From: JAAXHV01 sp965207165
GTDB taxonomy: Bacteria; Pseudomonadota; Gammaproteobacteria; Eutrophobiales; Eutrophobiaceae
Reading direction: 5' to 3'
Assembly (NCBI GenBank): GCA_965207165.1
Contig: OZ242265.1
Span: 1,550,001-1,614,000, forward strand
DNA: 64,000 nt
Below, one piece after another: positions 44,037 to 51,694 of the stretch (position 1 is the stretch's first letter; every line of letters starts with the position of its first letter). The notes beneath the pieces were generated by a model. That model saw only the letters and a list, made by a program, of their open reading frames with translations, was not told the origin of the DNA and made no database searches. Both the position numbers and the translations under genes were made by a program.

Positions 44037-45461
44037 TCAGGGGAAACAGTTGTAATTTCTATGCGCCTGATAAACATAAGCCTGTTGTTCATTGGTGCAA
44101 ACATTATTCCGGACCAGTCGGCCGACCATGCCCTTCAGGTTCGGCAGGTAGCCGAATTCATAGTCCTCATAATCCATTTCTTTTCGTTTTGCGCGCGTCT
44201 CAAGCAGTTCTGTAATTTGTTGTATATCCAGGTTGCCGCTGAAATCCACATAGTGTTTCCGTGCAAGTTTATTGAACCGCTTGAAAACAATACAGATTCC
44301 TAATTCCATAATCGAAATGTCCGCAAACACGGAAGCGTGATGCCGTCCCCATAACGGGTGCTGGCTTGCCTGGTGCCCAGGCAGAAGATCATGGGATACC
44401 TGTCCGAAATAGTGGTGGGCGATATGGTCATTTTCGCCAAACACGTCATCCTTGCCGTCAACTATCGTACTGGAACAGACGTGTGGAATAAATTTCCCGT
44501 CAGCATCGCATTCGATAAAGCCATGTTGCGCTATGGTGATGAACGCCACAAAAAAAGCCATGACGGTAAGTGCCTGGAAATAAATAAAAAACAGAAATAC
44601 TCCGATAGCTGCAGGACTGCTGCCCGTTACCCCGAGCACGACCGTGATGGCCAAGGGAAGTATAAGCCAGTAAATTATCATTCCCTTGCGGAGCTGGCGG
44701 TAAGCCCGGTCCAGCGCCGGGATATGTCTGTGCTGCGCAAACATCTTCAGGCTGCTCCACCCCGTCATGTAAACAAAAAAGCGCCATATATAAAGCAGGA
44801 TGTCGCTGAAACGGGTTCGGTCCAGGTCCCACAAGTAAACGGAATCACCCTTGCCACCGTTCAGCCTGTGATGTAACAGAATATGGGCAGTTGCAAAGTT
44901 GTACGGTACGTTGCCGTAAAAAGAACCCACCCAGTTCCCGAAAATGTTTCCTGCGGATTTACGAATCCAGGGTCGATACAGCCCCCCTCCGGCAGCATGC
45001 CCCTCCCGGTGTGCGAATGAATAAGCGACACCCATACTTCGACCGCCAAAACCTACCCAGCAGAAATAATATACCGCGATAAGCCACCAGGGTAATGCGC
45101 CAAACGCTATCTGCCAATAAAAAACAAAAGTTAATGAAGCCAGGAAGCCCGTCAGGAAAAATACCGCTGAAGCAAAATAATCAACCAGGTGTTGTTCGCA
45201 ATATATATACCGGAACGCAAACCTGCGCAGCCGGACAGACCTGTGTGCCAGGTTGTAAACAGGACGAATAAAACGGTGCAAAAAAGAGTTATATGCCCAT
45301 CCTTGAAGGAAAATTGGAAGCGCCCACAAGACCACAAAGTTGAGCGATAAAATAAAGCCAAGAACCTTGCGCGCTGCAATCACGACGGATTTGTATTTTT
45401 GCGGCCGTGAAAGGCTGCCCGCAGAATAATCCTCCGAATAGATGCCGGGTGAAACCGTCAT
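44037..45461 (-). CDS. Membrane fatty-acid-desaturase/hydroxylase-like protein
   Basis: A 474-residue integral membrane protein with multiple hydrophobic spans and three histidine boxes: HREGH (HxxxH), HILLHH (HxxxHH) and HIAHH (HxxHH), the di-iron layout of membrane desaturases and hydroxylases. Substrate could be an acyl lipid or a sterol-like molecule, given the reductase in the same operon. The C-terminal 70 residues are charged and rich in Tyr and Asn. No electron-transfer domain is fused. Confidence 0.82.
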   Translation of the reverse strand: MTVSPGIYSEDYSAGSLSRPQKYKSVVIAARKVLGFILSLNFVVLWALPIFLQGWAYNSFLHRFIRPVYNLAHRSVRLRRFAFRYIYCEQHLVDYFASAVFFLTGFLASLTFVFYWQIAFGALPWWLIAVYYFCWVGFGGRSMGVAYSFAHREGHAAGGGLYRPWIRKSAGNIFGNWVGSFYGNVPYNFATAHILLHHRLNGGKGDSVYLWDLDRTRFSDILLYIWRFFVYMTGWSSLKMFAQHRHIPALDRAYRQLRKGMIIYWLILPLAITVVLGVTGSSPAAIGVFLFFIYFQALTVMAFFVAFITIAQHGFIECDADGKFIPHVCSSTIVDGKDDVFGENDHIAHHYFGQVSHDLLPGHQASQHPLWGRHHASVFADISIMELGICIVFKRFNKLARKHYVDFSGNLDIQQITELLETRAKRKEMDYEDYEFGYLPNLKGMVGRLVRNNVCTNEQQAYVYQAHRNYNCFP

Positions 45462-45861
45462 TTGATTTTTTCGCTGACTGGCGGCTGGCGTTTTTCTTCC
45501 ACGGCTTACTCTTTGCTATCTTTTTGAGTGTCGCATTGAACCGGGTTTCATCTCCGTCACAACCTAACCAGCGTGCTGACTGTCTGTTGTTTTTTCTGTT
45601 TCGCTAGCCATGGAAATTCGTTCCCCGTTGTGGGAAATCGGGATGACCGCCTCGGCTCGTTCACACTATCACAGTGCAACTGTGTATTCCAGCGAAGATG
45701 AATACTGATCCCAGCCCAACGTGAACACCTGGGATGACGGAATCCAATTCCGTCCCCTTGGTAAGATTCACCTGATTATCCTGTTCACCCTGTGCATCCA
45801 CGTTAATTTCCGTTTATAATTTCGCATTACAGAATAACTGCCGGAAGGAGGCAGACAAACC
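45462..45861. other. 400-bp intergenic region
   Basis: Divergent gap between the desaturase (minus) and the molybdenum hydroxylase operon (plus). It contains a decayed REP-like palindrome (45731-45756) and a small CACAGT-GCA-ACTGTG inverted repeat (45670-45684). GGAAGGA lies before the ATG at 45862. I see no gene in it. Confidence 0.6.
45731..45756. repeat. REP-like palindrome, copy 3 (decayed)
   Basis: GACGGAAT-CCA-ATTCCGTC, 8-bp perfect arms with only partial GGG/CCCC flanks. It belongs to the GGGGACGG family but its outer stem is lost on the left. Confidence 0.55.
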
Positions 45862-46758
45862 ATGTACCCCGCACCATTCCGTTACCACCGGCCCGGTACG
45901 CTCGATAGCGCGATCTCGCTTCTGTCAGAACTGGGGGAAGGCGCCAGACCCCTGGCCGGAGGACAATCGCTCATACCCATCCTGAAGATGCGCATGGATG
46001 AACCTTCCGACCTGGTGGACATAGGCCGCCTGCCAGAGTTGATGCACATCCGCAAGGAGAAAAACCGTTTCTGTATCGGCGCCCTGGCGACCCATGCCCG
46101 GATTGCCGCGTCCGAAGTTGCCGGAGCGATCCCCATTATCCGGGACTGTGCCGCGCATATTGCCGACCCGCAGGTAAGAGCCCTGGGGACCATCGGCGGC
46201 TCGGTCAGCATCGCCGACCCCAGCAGCGACTGGCCGACCCTGCTGCATACCCTGGACGCCGGAGTTATCTGCAAAGGACCTGGCGGAACCCGCATTGTGG
46301 CGATCAAGGATTTCATTACGGACTCCTACACCAACAGCCTGGCCGAGGCGGAACTGGTTACGGAAATCCAGGTACCCATTCCCCCGGCGCGCAGCGGCGG
46401 CGCATACATCGGTTTCAAGAAAGCTGCCCCGGCCTACCCCGCCGCATCGGTGGGCGTGCAACTGACATTGACAGCCGGCAATATCTGCCATGACATCCGC
46501 CTGGTACTGGGCGCGGCAGGCCCGACTCCGGTAACCTCCGGGGAGGTTGAACAATCGCTCGTCGGCCATCCACTCACGGATGAAAAGCTGCAACAGGCTG
46601 CCGAAGCGCTGGTGGAATTATCCGATCCGCCTACTGATGCGCGCGGTTCCGCGGCGTTCAAACGCGTTATGCTGCGTTCATTGTTCATGCGCACCGCGCA
46701 TACGGCCTTGCAGAGGGCCAAGGGTGAATCCGTAACCGGGAGTCATGATTATGTCTGA
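45862..46758 (+). CDS. CoxM-like FAD subunit of a molybdenum hydroxylase
   Basis: A 298-residue FAD-binding subunit of the xanthine-oxidase family. LAGGQSLIPILKMR near residue 36 and TIGGSVSIADPSSDW near residue 112 are the two FAD-binding motifs of CoxM-type proteins. First gene of a three-gene operon in M-S-L order; it overlaps the small subunit by 14 nt. Confidence 0.92.
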   Translation: MYPAPFRYHRPGTLDSAISLLSELGEGARPLAGGQSLIPILKMRMDEPSDLVDIGRLPELMHIRKEKNRFCIGALATHARIAASEVAGAIPIIRDCAAHIADPQVRALGTIGGSVSIADPSSDWPTLLHTLDAGVICKGPGGTRIVAIKDFITDSYTNSLAEAELVTEIQVPIPPARSGGAYIGFKKAAPAYPAASVGVQLTLTAGNICHDIRLVLGAAGPTPVTSGEVEQSLVGHPLTDEKLQQAAEALVELSDPPTDARGSAAFKRVMLRSLFMRTAHTALQRAKGESVTGSHDYV

Positions 46759-47239
46759 GCCATTACAGTCCGTAACCATCAATGTCAGCGTGAATGGAAA
46801 AGCCTGCCGGCGTGACGTGGAGCCGCGGCAATTACTGGTTGAATTCATTCGCGAGGAACTGCGCCTGACCGGCACGCACATCGGTTGCGACACGAGTTTC
46901 TGCGGGGCCTGCACCGTGCTGCTGGACGGCGCTGCCGTCAAGTCCTGCACCTTGTTCGCGGTACAGGCCGACGGCGCGCAGATCACCACCGTCGAAGCGC
47001 TGGAGCAGGACGGGCAAATGCATCCGTTGCAGCAGGCATTTTCCGAACACCACGGCCTGCAGTGCGGGTATTGCACACCGGGGATGCTCATGTCGTCCGT
47101 GGCGCTGCTGGCGGAAAACCCGGAGCCGGATACACAGGACATCCGCAAGGCGCTGTCCGGAAACGTCTGCCGCTGCACCGGCTACCAGAATATCATCAAG
47201 TCCGTACAGGCAGCAGCCACGATGTTAAAGGGGGCATAA
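46745..47239 (+). CDS. CoxS-like [2Fe-2S] subunit of a molybdenum hydroxylase
   Basis: A 164-residue subunit with two [2Fe-2S] clusters: plant-type CDTSFCGACTVLLDG and C-terminal CGYCTPGM...CRCTGYQNI. ATG at 46745 or 46751, both in the overlap with the FAD subunit. It carries electrons from the molybdenum site to FAD. Confidence 0.93.
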   Translation: MIMSEPLQSVTINVSVNGKACRRDVEPRQLLVEFIREELRLTGTHIGCDTSFCGACTVLLDGAAVKSCTLFAVQADGAQITTVEALEQDGQMHPLQQAFSEHHGLQCGYCTPGMLMSSVALLAENPEPDTQDIRKALSGNVCRCTGYQNIIKSVQAAATMLKGA

Positions 47240-47242
47240 ACC

Positions 47243-50200
47243 ATGAAAATGTACTTTTCCGGCGAATTCAGTGTAGACCTGCCCAAAGCGGAGGTCTACT
47301 CGCTGCTATCGGACCCGGAGCAGTTTGCGCCCTTGTTACCGGGTTTCCACAGCATGGAAATGAAAGACGCAAACACCGCTCTCATACGCGCCAGGGTCGG
47401 CATCGGTAGAATCGGTGGTATCGCATCAACGGAATTAAGCCTGGGGGAAACCGAACCGCCAGACCGGGCCGAATACATAGGCAGGGGCAAGCTCATGCAG
47501 GGTGTCTACACCTTGCGCACCTCTTTTGACCTGAGCGACGACGGCGCCGGCACGCTGATCAGCTGGCAGGGAGAGACACATCTCACGGGCAAAATCCTGT
47601 CCCTGGCCGGCGGCGGCATCCGCGGCTACGCAGAAAAAGAGATCAATAAACTCATCGCCAGCCTGGAGGCGGCGCTCTCCCCCGAGCCCGCGCCGTCAGA
47701 GCCCGCTGAGACCGGTGGCTGGTTCAGCCGTATCCTGAGCGGGCTGTCCGGCGTGAGCGAGACCGCAACACCGGCAGTGGTTGAAGCGCAAAACACTACA
47801 GAAGTCTCGGAACAACTGCAGGCCGGGCGCGATGCTGCGCGCACACGCGCCAACGCCGTGCTCGACGCCCCGCGCCGGGACGCAAAACCCGCCAGGCGCG
47901 AGGATGATCGCCTGGTCAAGGGCAAGGGGTATTTCGTCGATGACTACAGCCCCGCCGGCCTGATGCACATGACCCTGGTGCGTTCGCCTTACGCTCATGC
48001 CCGCATTGTCGATATCGACGTGTCCAGGGCAGAGGCGCTGCCGGGCGTGGCATGCACCCTCACCGGCAAGGACGTCATGGCCATGAGCGACCCGTTTATC
48101 CAGATCGGCGCCGGTGCGCCGCAGAGCATTACCGACTACGCCCTGGCAACGGACAAAGCCATTTACCAGGGCGACCCGGTGGTCGCAGTCGTAGCCGAGT
48201 CCATATCCATCGCCGAGGACGCCGCCCAGCTCGTCGAGGTGGTATACGAACCCCTGGACGTAGTGCTGGACCCCGAACAGGCGCTGGAAGACAAGGTCAT
48301 CGTCCACGATGAGACGGGTACCAACGCAACCTTCCAGGGCGTCTATGACTATGGCGACGTCGACCAGGCGTTAGCCGACGCGGCCCACGTGGTCAGGATT
48401 GACAAACTGAAGTTCCACCGCTTCGGCAGTACCGCCCTTGAACCCAACGCCTGTGTCGCCACCTGGGACCCCAGGGACGAGATAGATTTATTTTCCAATA
48501 CCATCATGACGGTCCCCCTGGTGTTCCTGGCGCCGGCGCTGCGCGTCAGGATGGACCAGATCCGCCTGCGCACCTACGATATCGGCGGCAGCTTCGGCAA
48601 CAAGATCTGTAATTACCCGTACCTGGCCCTGGCCTGCCTGGCCTCGAAAAAATTGAACGGCGCGCCGGTGAAATGGATAGAAACCCGCGCCGGACACATG
48701 CTGGCGGGAGGGCACGGCAGCGAGCGCGTTTACCTGGATACCGAAGTCGCCCTGGACAGTGACGGCGTGATCACGGCGATCCGGTCGAAACATATCGATG
48801 ATATAGGCGGCTATCCCCGTTACGAACCCCTGGGTTCCGTCATCTGGTCGCAGGTGCTGCCCGCGTCCTACAAGCTGCGCAACATCAGCATCGATTTCAA
48901 CCAGGTCACCACCAACAAGGGCCCGGCGGCGCCCAACCGCGGCTACTCACGGCTGCCGCATATCTGGTTCATGGAACGGGTGATCGATATCTGCGGGCAT
49001 GAACTCGGTATCCCCGCCGACGAGATGCGGCTGAAGAACTATGTAGAGGAGTTTCCGTACGAGACGCCTAACGGCTGCATTTATGATTCCGGCGATTTCC
49101 CTGCCATGCTCGCCAAGGCGAAGGAAATGGTGGGCTGGGATGAGTGGAAAAAGAAGCAGGCACAAGCCCGGGAGGAAGGCCGGCTGATCGGCATCGGTAT
49201 CGGCACCACCCTTGACTCGGGCACCAATAACTGGGGCCAGGCGCGCTACGTCAACCCCGACGCACCGTTTTCGGGCAATTCCACTGCTGCAACCATAAAG
49301 CTGGACCTGGATGGTTCGGTCGTGGTGAGCCTCGGCACGTTCCCCCAGGGCCAGGGCCATGAAACCACCACGGCGCAGGTAGTGGGTGAAGTGCTGGGTA
49401 TACCGCCTGAACTGGTCCATGTGAAGACGGGCTTTGATTCACTCAACGACAGCCACACCGGCCAGTCCGGCACTTACGCCAGCCAGTTTGCGGTCACCGG
49501 CCTGTCGGCGGCCCACGGCGCCGCGCTCAAACTCAAGGCGGAAATGGCGAAACTGGCCTGTTTCGCCCTGGAAGCCGCGGAAGAAGACCTGGAATACGGC
49601 GTCGGCGGCATGGGTCCGCAGGTCGGCGTGAAAGGCACTGACCGGGCGCTCAACTACTGGATGCTGGCCAACTTCATCAACTCGAACAGCGCCACCCTGC
49701 CGGACGAGTTGCGCGGCCTGTCGCTGAACGCCCGCCACGTCTACATGCCGCCGTTCAAGCTCCCTGACGTTGAGAAAAAGATCGGCAACCTGACCCTGAC
49801 CTACGCCCTGCAACTGCATATCTCCGTGGTCGAAGTCAACCCGGACACCTTCCAGACCAGGATACTGGACTACGCCATCGTCGATGACTGTGGCAAGGTG
49901 ATCAATCCCATGATCGTGGAAGGCCAGGTCCACGGCGCGGCAGCCCACGGCATCGGCGCGGCGCTGGTCGAAGAAATATCCTATGATGCGAGCGGCAACG
50001 CCATTGCCGGTTCCTTCACTGATTATGCGCCGATCACCATCAGCACCATGCCGGAACTCAAGTGTTCCAACCGGCAATCTCCCTCCCCGTTCACCTTTCA
50101 CGGCGCCAAGGGTATGGGTGAAGGGGGCGGCGGCCCCCTGCACTCCCTGTGCGCGGCCCTGCAGGATGCGCTGCACGGCAAGGACATCATCATAGAGAAC

Positions 50201-50278
50201 TCCCATAACTCGCCCATGTCCATGTTCGAACGCTTTGGCGGCGGGTCGCAGAAAGGCGTCGCCGTGGAGACCCGTTGA
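47243..50278 (+). CDS. CoxG-CoxL fusion: molybdopterin large subunit with N-terminal SRPBCC domain
   Basis: A 1011-residue fusion. Residues 1-150 are a CoxG-like SRPBCC domain (membrane-recruitment factor in CO dehydrogenase), followed by a Pro/Ala-rich linker with an amphipathic GGWFSRILSGLSG and a molybdopterin-binding large subunit from about 210 (DRLVKGKGYFVDDY). The active-site loop, AYxCSFR in CO dehydrogenase form I and AYRGAGR in form II, reads PAAPNRGYSR. The catalytic Glu is probably in KGMGEGGGG near the C-terminus. So it is unlikely to oxidise CO; substrate unknown. GGGGG precedes the ATG. Confidence 0.9.
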   Translation: MKMYFSGEFSVDLPKAEVYSLLSDPEQFAPLLPGFHSMEMKDANTALIRARVGIGRIGGIASTELSLGETEPPDRAEYIGRGKLMQGVYTLRTSFDLSDDGAGTLISWQGETHLTGKILSLAGGGIRGYAEKEINKLIASLEAALSPEPAPSEPAETGGWFSRILSGLSGVSETATPAVVEAQNTTEVSEQLQAGRDAARTRANAVLDAPRRDAKPARREDDRLVKGKGYFVDDYSPAGLMHMTLVRSPYAHARIVDIDVSRAEALPGVACTLTGKDVMAMSDPFIQIGAGAPQSITDYALATDKAIYQGDPVVAVVAESISIAEDAAQLVEVVYEPLDVVLDPEQALEDKVIVHDETGTNATFQGVYDYGDVDQALADAAHVVRIDKLKFHRFGSTALEPNACVATWDPRDEIDLFSNTIMTVPLVFLAPALRVRMDQIRLRTYDIGGSFGNKICNYPYLALACLASKKLNGAPVKWIETRAGHMLAGGHGSERVYLDTEVALDSDGVITAIRSKHIDDIGGYPRYEPLGSVIWSQVLPASYKLRNISIDFNQVTTNKGPAAPNRGYSRLPHIWFMERVIDICGHELGIPADEMRLKNYVEEFPYETPNGCIYDSGDFPAMLAKAKEMVGWDEWKKKQAQAREEGRLIGIGIGTTLDSGTNNWGQARYVNPDAPFSGNSTAATIKLDLDGSVVVSLGTFPQGQGHETTTAQVVGEVLGIPPELVHVKTGFDSLNDSHTGQSGTYASQFAVTGLSAAHGAALKLKAEMAKLACFALEAAEEDLEYGVGGMGPQVGVKGTDRALNYWMLANFINSNSATLPDELRGLSLNARHVYMPPFKLPDVEKKIGNLTLTYALQLHISVVEVNPDTFQTRILDYAIVDDCGKVINPMIVEGQVHGAAAHGIGAALVEEISYDASGNAIAGSFTDYAPITISTMPELKCSNRQSPSPFTFHGAKGMGEGGGGPLHSLCAALQDALHGKDIIIENSHNSPMSMFERFGGGSQKGVAVETR

Positions 50279-50293
50279 ACAGTTGGTATATCC

Positions 50294-50317
50294 GGGGACG
50301 GGCTTAAGTCCGTCCCC
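50294..50317. repeat. REP-like palindrome, copy 4
   Basis: GGGGACGGGCTTAAGTCCGTCCCC, 24 bp, one G-T pair. It lies in the 55-bp gap between the CoxL fusion and the LLM oxidoreductase, directly before the latter's start. Confidence 0.75.
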
Positions 50318-50333
50318 TTACAAATACCCGAAC

Positions 50334-51326
50334 ATGGCCGTATCATTCCACATAGGCATCCTGCCCAACCGGCCCCTGGCGGATTTTGTCGATTGGGTCG
50401 CCCGCGCCGAAACCCTGGGATTTGGCGGTGTCTGGGTGGCGGATTCCCAGTCCGTATTCCGCGATGCCTTCATGGCCCTGACCCTGTTCGCCGACCGCAC
50501 CAGCCGCATGGAACTGGCCACCGGCGTCACCAACGTGATCACCCGGCATCCCGCGGTCCTGGCCCACAGTTATGCCTCCCTGGATGAATATTCCAACGGC
50601 CGCGCGGTACTGGGCATAGGGCTCGGGGACAGCGCGGTCCATACGATCGGGGAGAAACCCGCCAAACTCAGGCGCATGGAATATATCATCGGTGTACTCA
50701 GACGCCTGATGGCGGGAGAAGAGGTTGATTTTGACGGCCAACACATCAAGGTAAGCTGGCCGCCGCGCAAGGTGCCGGTAGTCACTGCCTGCACCGGGCC
50801 GAAATCCCTGCAACTGGCCGGCCGTATCGCCGACGGCGTCCTGTTCCAGGTGGGGGCTGACCCGGAGCTGGTGCGCTACGCAAAAAAGAACATCGGCATC
50901 GGCGCCGAACAGGCCGGTCGCGACCTGTCCGATATCAAGCTGTACCAGCGCCTGGCCTTTGCCGTGTCGGATGATCGCGAACAGGTGCGGGCCGAGGCGC
51001 GCGGCTACGCCTCAGTCGCGGCGAGCACGATCCACAAGGCCGTGCCGCACGAGGATATGCCTGCCGGCCTGCTCCGCGACCTGCAGATCATGAAGGAGAA
51101 ATACGACTACCAGCAGCACGGCAGCATGGACGCTGAACAGGCCGGGCTGATTACCGACCGCATCCTCGATGCAGTGGCGATTACCGGCACGCCCGATGAG
51201 GTAATTCCCAGGTTAAGGGAACTGACCGGCCTGGGCATCGAGAATTTTGTCCTGCCGATTGCTACAAAACAACCGGATGCAGTCATCAACACCCTGGCCG
51301 AAAAGGTAATGCCGTATATTGCCTGA
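50334..51326 (+). CDS. LLM-class flavin-dependent oxidoreductase
   Basis: A 330-residue luciferase-like (F420 or FMN) oxidoreductase. Typical segments are GFGGVWVADSQ, ATGVTNVITRHP and GRAVLGIGLGDSA. The ATG at 50334 is chosen because the 33 residues an earlier start adds would run through the REP-like element. Immediately downstream of the molybdenum hydroxylase, it may act in the same oxidation pathway. Confidence 0.88.
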   Translation: MAVSFHIGILPNRPLADFVDWVARAETLGFGGVWVADSQSVFRDAFMALTLFADRTSRMELATGVTNVITRHPAVLAHSYASLDEYSNGRAVLGIGLGDSAVHTIGEKPAKLRRMEYIIGVLRRLMAGEEVDFDGQHIKVSWPPRKVPVVTACTGPKSLQLAGRIADGVLFQVGADPELVRYAKKNIGIGAEQAGRDLSDIKLYQRLAFAVSDDREQVRAEARGYASVAASTIHKAVPHEDMPAGLLRDLQIMKEKYDYQQHGSMDAEQAGLITDRILDAVAITGTPDEVIPRLRELTGLGIENFVLPIATKQPDAVINTLAEKVMPYIA

Positions 51327-51397
51327 GTGATATGGCAGGCCGGCTGTGTTTGTGTGCTATACTGCCACGCCTTTTATGAAATGCCAGGAGAACGATA

Positions 51398-51691
51398 ATG
51401 GCTAAAACACTTCCAATACTCTTGTTACTGCTGTCTGTCCTGCTCCCCGGGTCCGCCGTTGCGGATGAAGATTACGTGGGCAGCCTGATCACGGCTACGC
51501 CGTATGAAGGGCGCCAACTGGCTATCAAGCTGGCCAGGAAATCAATCGGCGAGATGCAATCGGATTCGGCTGTCAAAAAAGAGGTAAGAGCAGTTTATTC
51601 CAGGGACGGCGCTATTTTGATAGAAGCGGCAGAGGTTATAGCCATCGAATTCGCCACCATAGCGGCAGCGAATAATTACTGGCGCGAATAA
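51398..51691 (+). CDS. Small secreted protein, unknown function
   Basis: A 97-residue protein. Signal peptide MAKTLPILLLLLSVLLPGSAVADE with cleavage probably after VA-D; the mature part is about 74 residues, alpha/beta, without Cys. AGGAGA lies before the ATG. Ends 3 nt before the end of the convergent TonB receptor gene. Not recognised. Confidence 0.65.
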   Translation: MAKTLPILLLLLSVLLPGSAVADEDYVGSLITATPYEGRQLAIKLARKSIGEMQSDSAVKKEVRAVYSRDGAILIEAAEVIAIEFATIAAANNYWRE

Positions 51692-51694
51692 CGT

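Noticed and set aside
45670..45684. CACAGT-GCA-ACTGTG inverted repeat
   Set aside because: Too short and single-copy to call an operator.
47243..50278. True aerobic CO dehydrogenase
   Set aside because: The diagnostic active-site loop is absent.
51356..51361. GCTATA upstream of the small secreted protein
   Set aside because: Single half-site far from the regulon; more likely part of a -10 promoter (TATACT).
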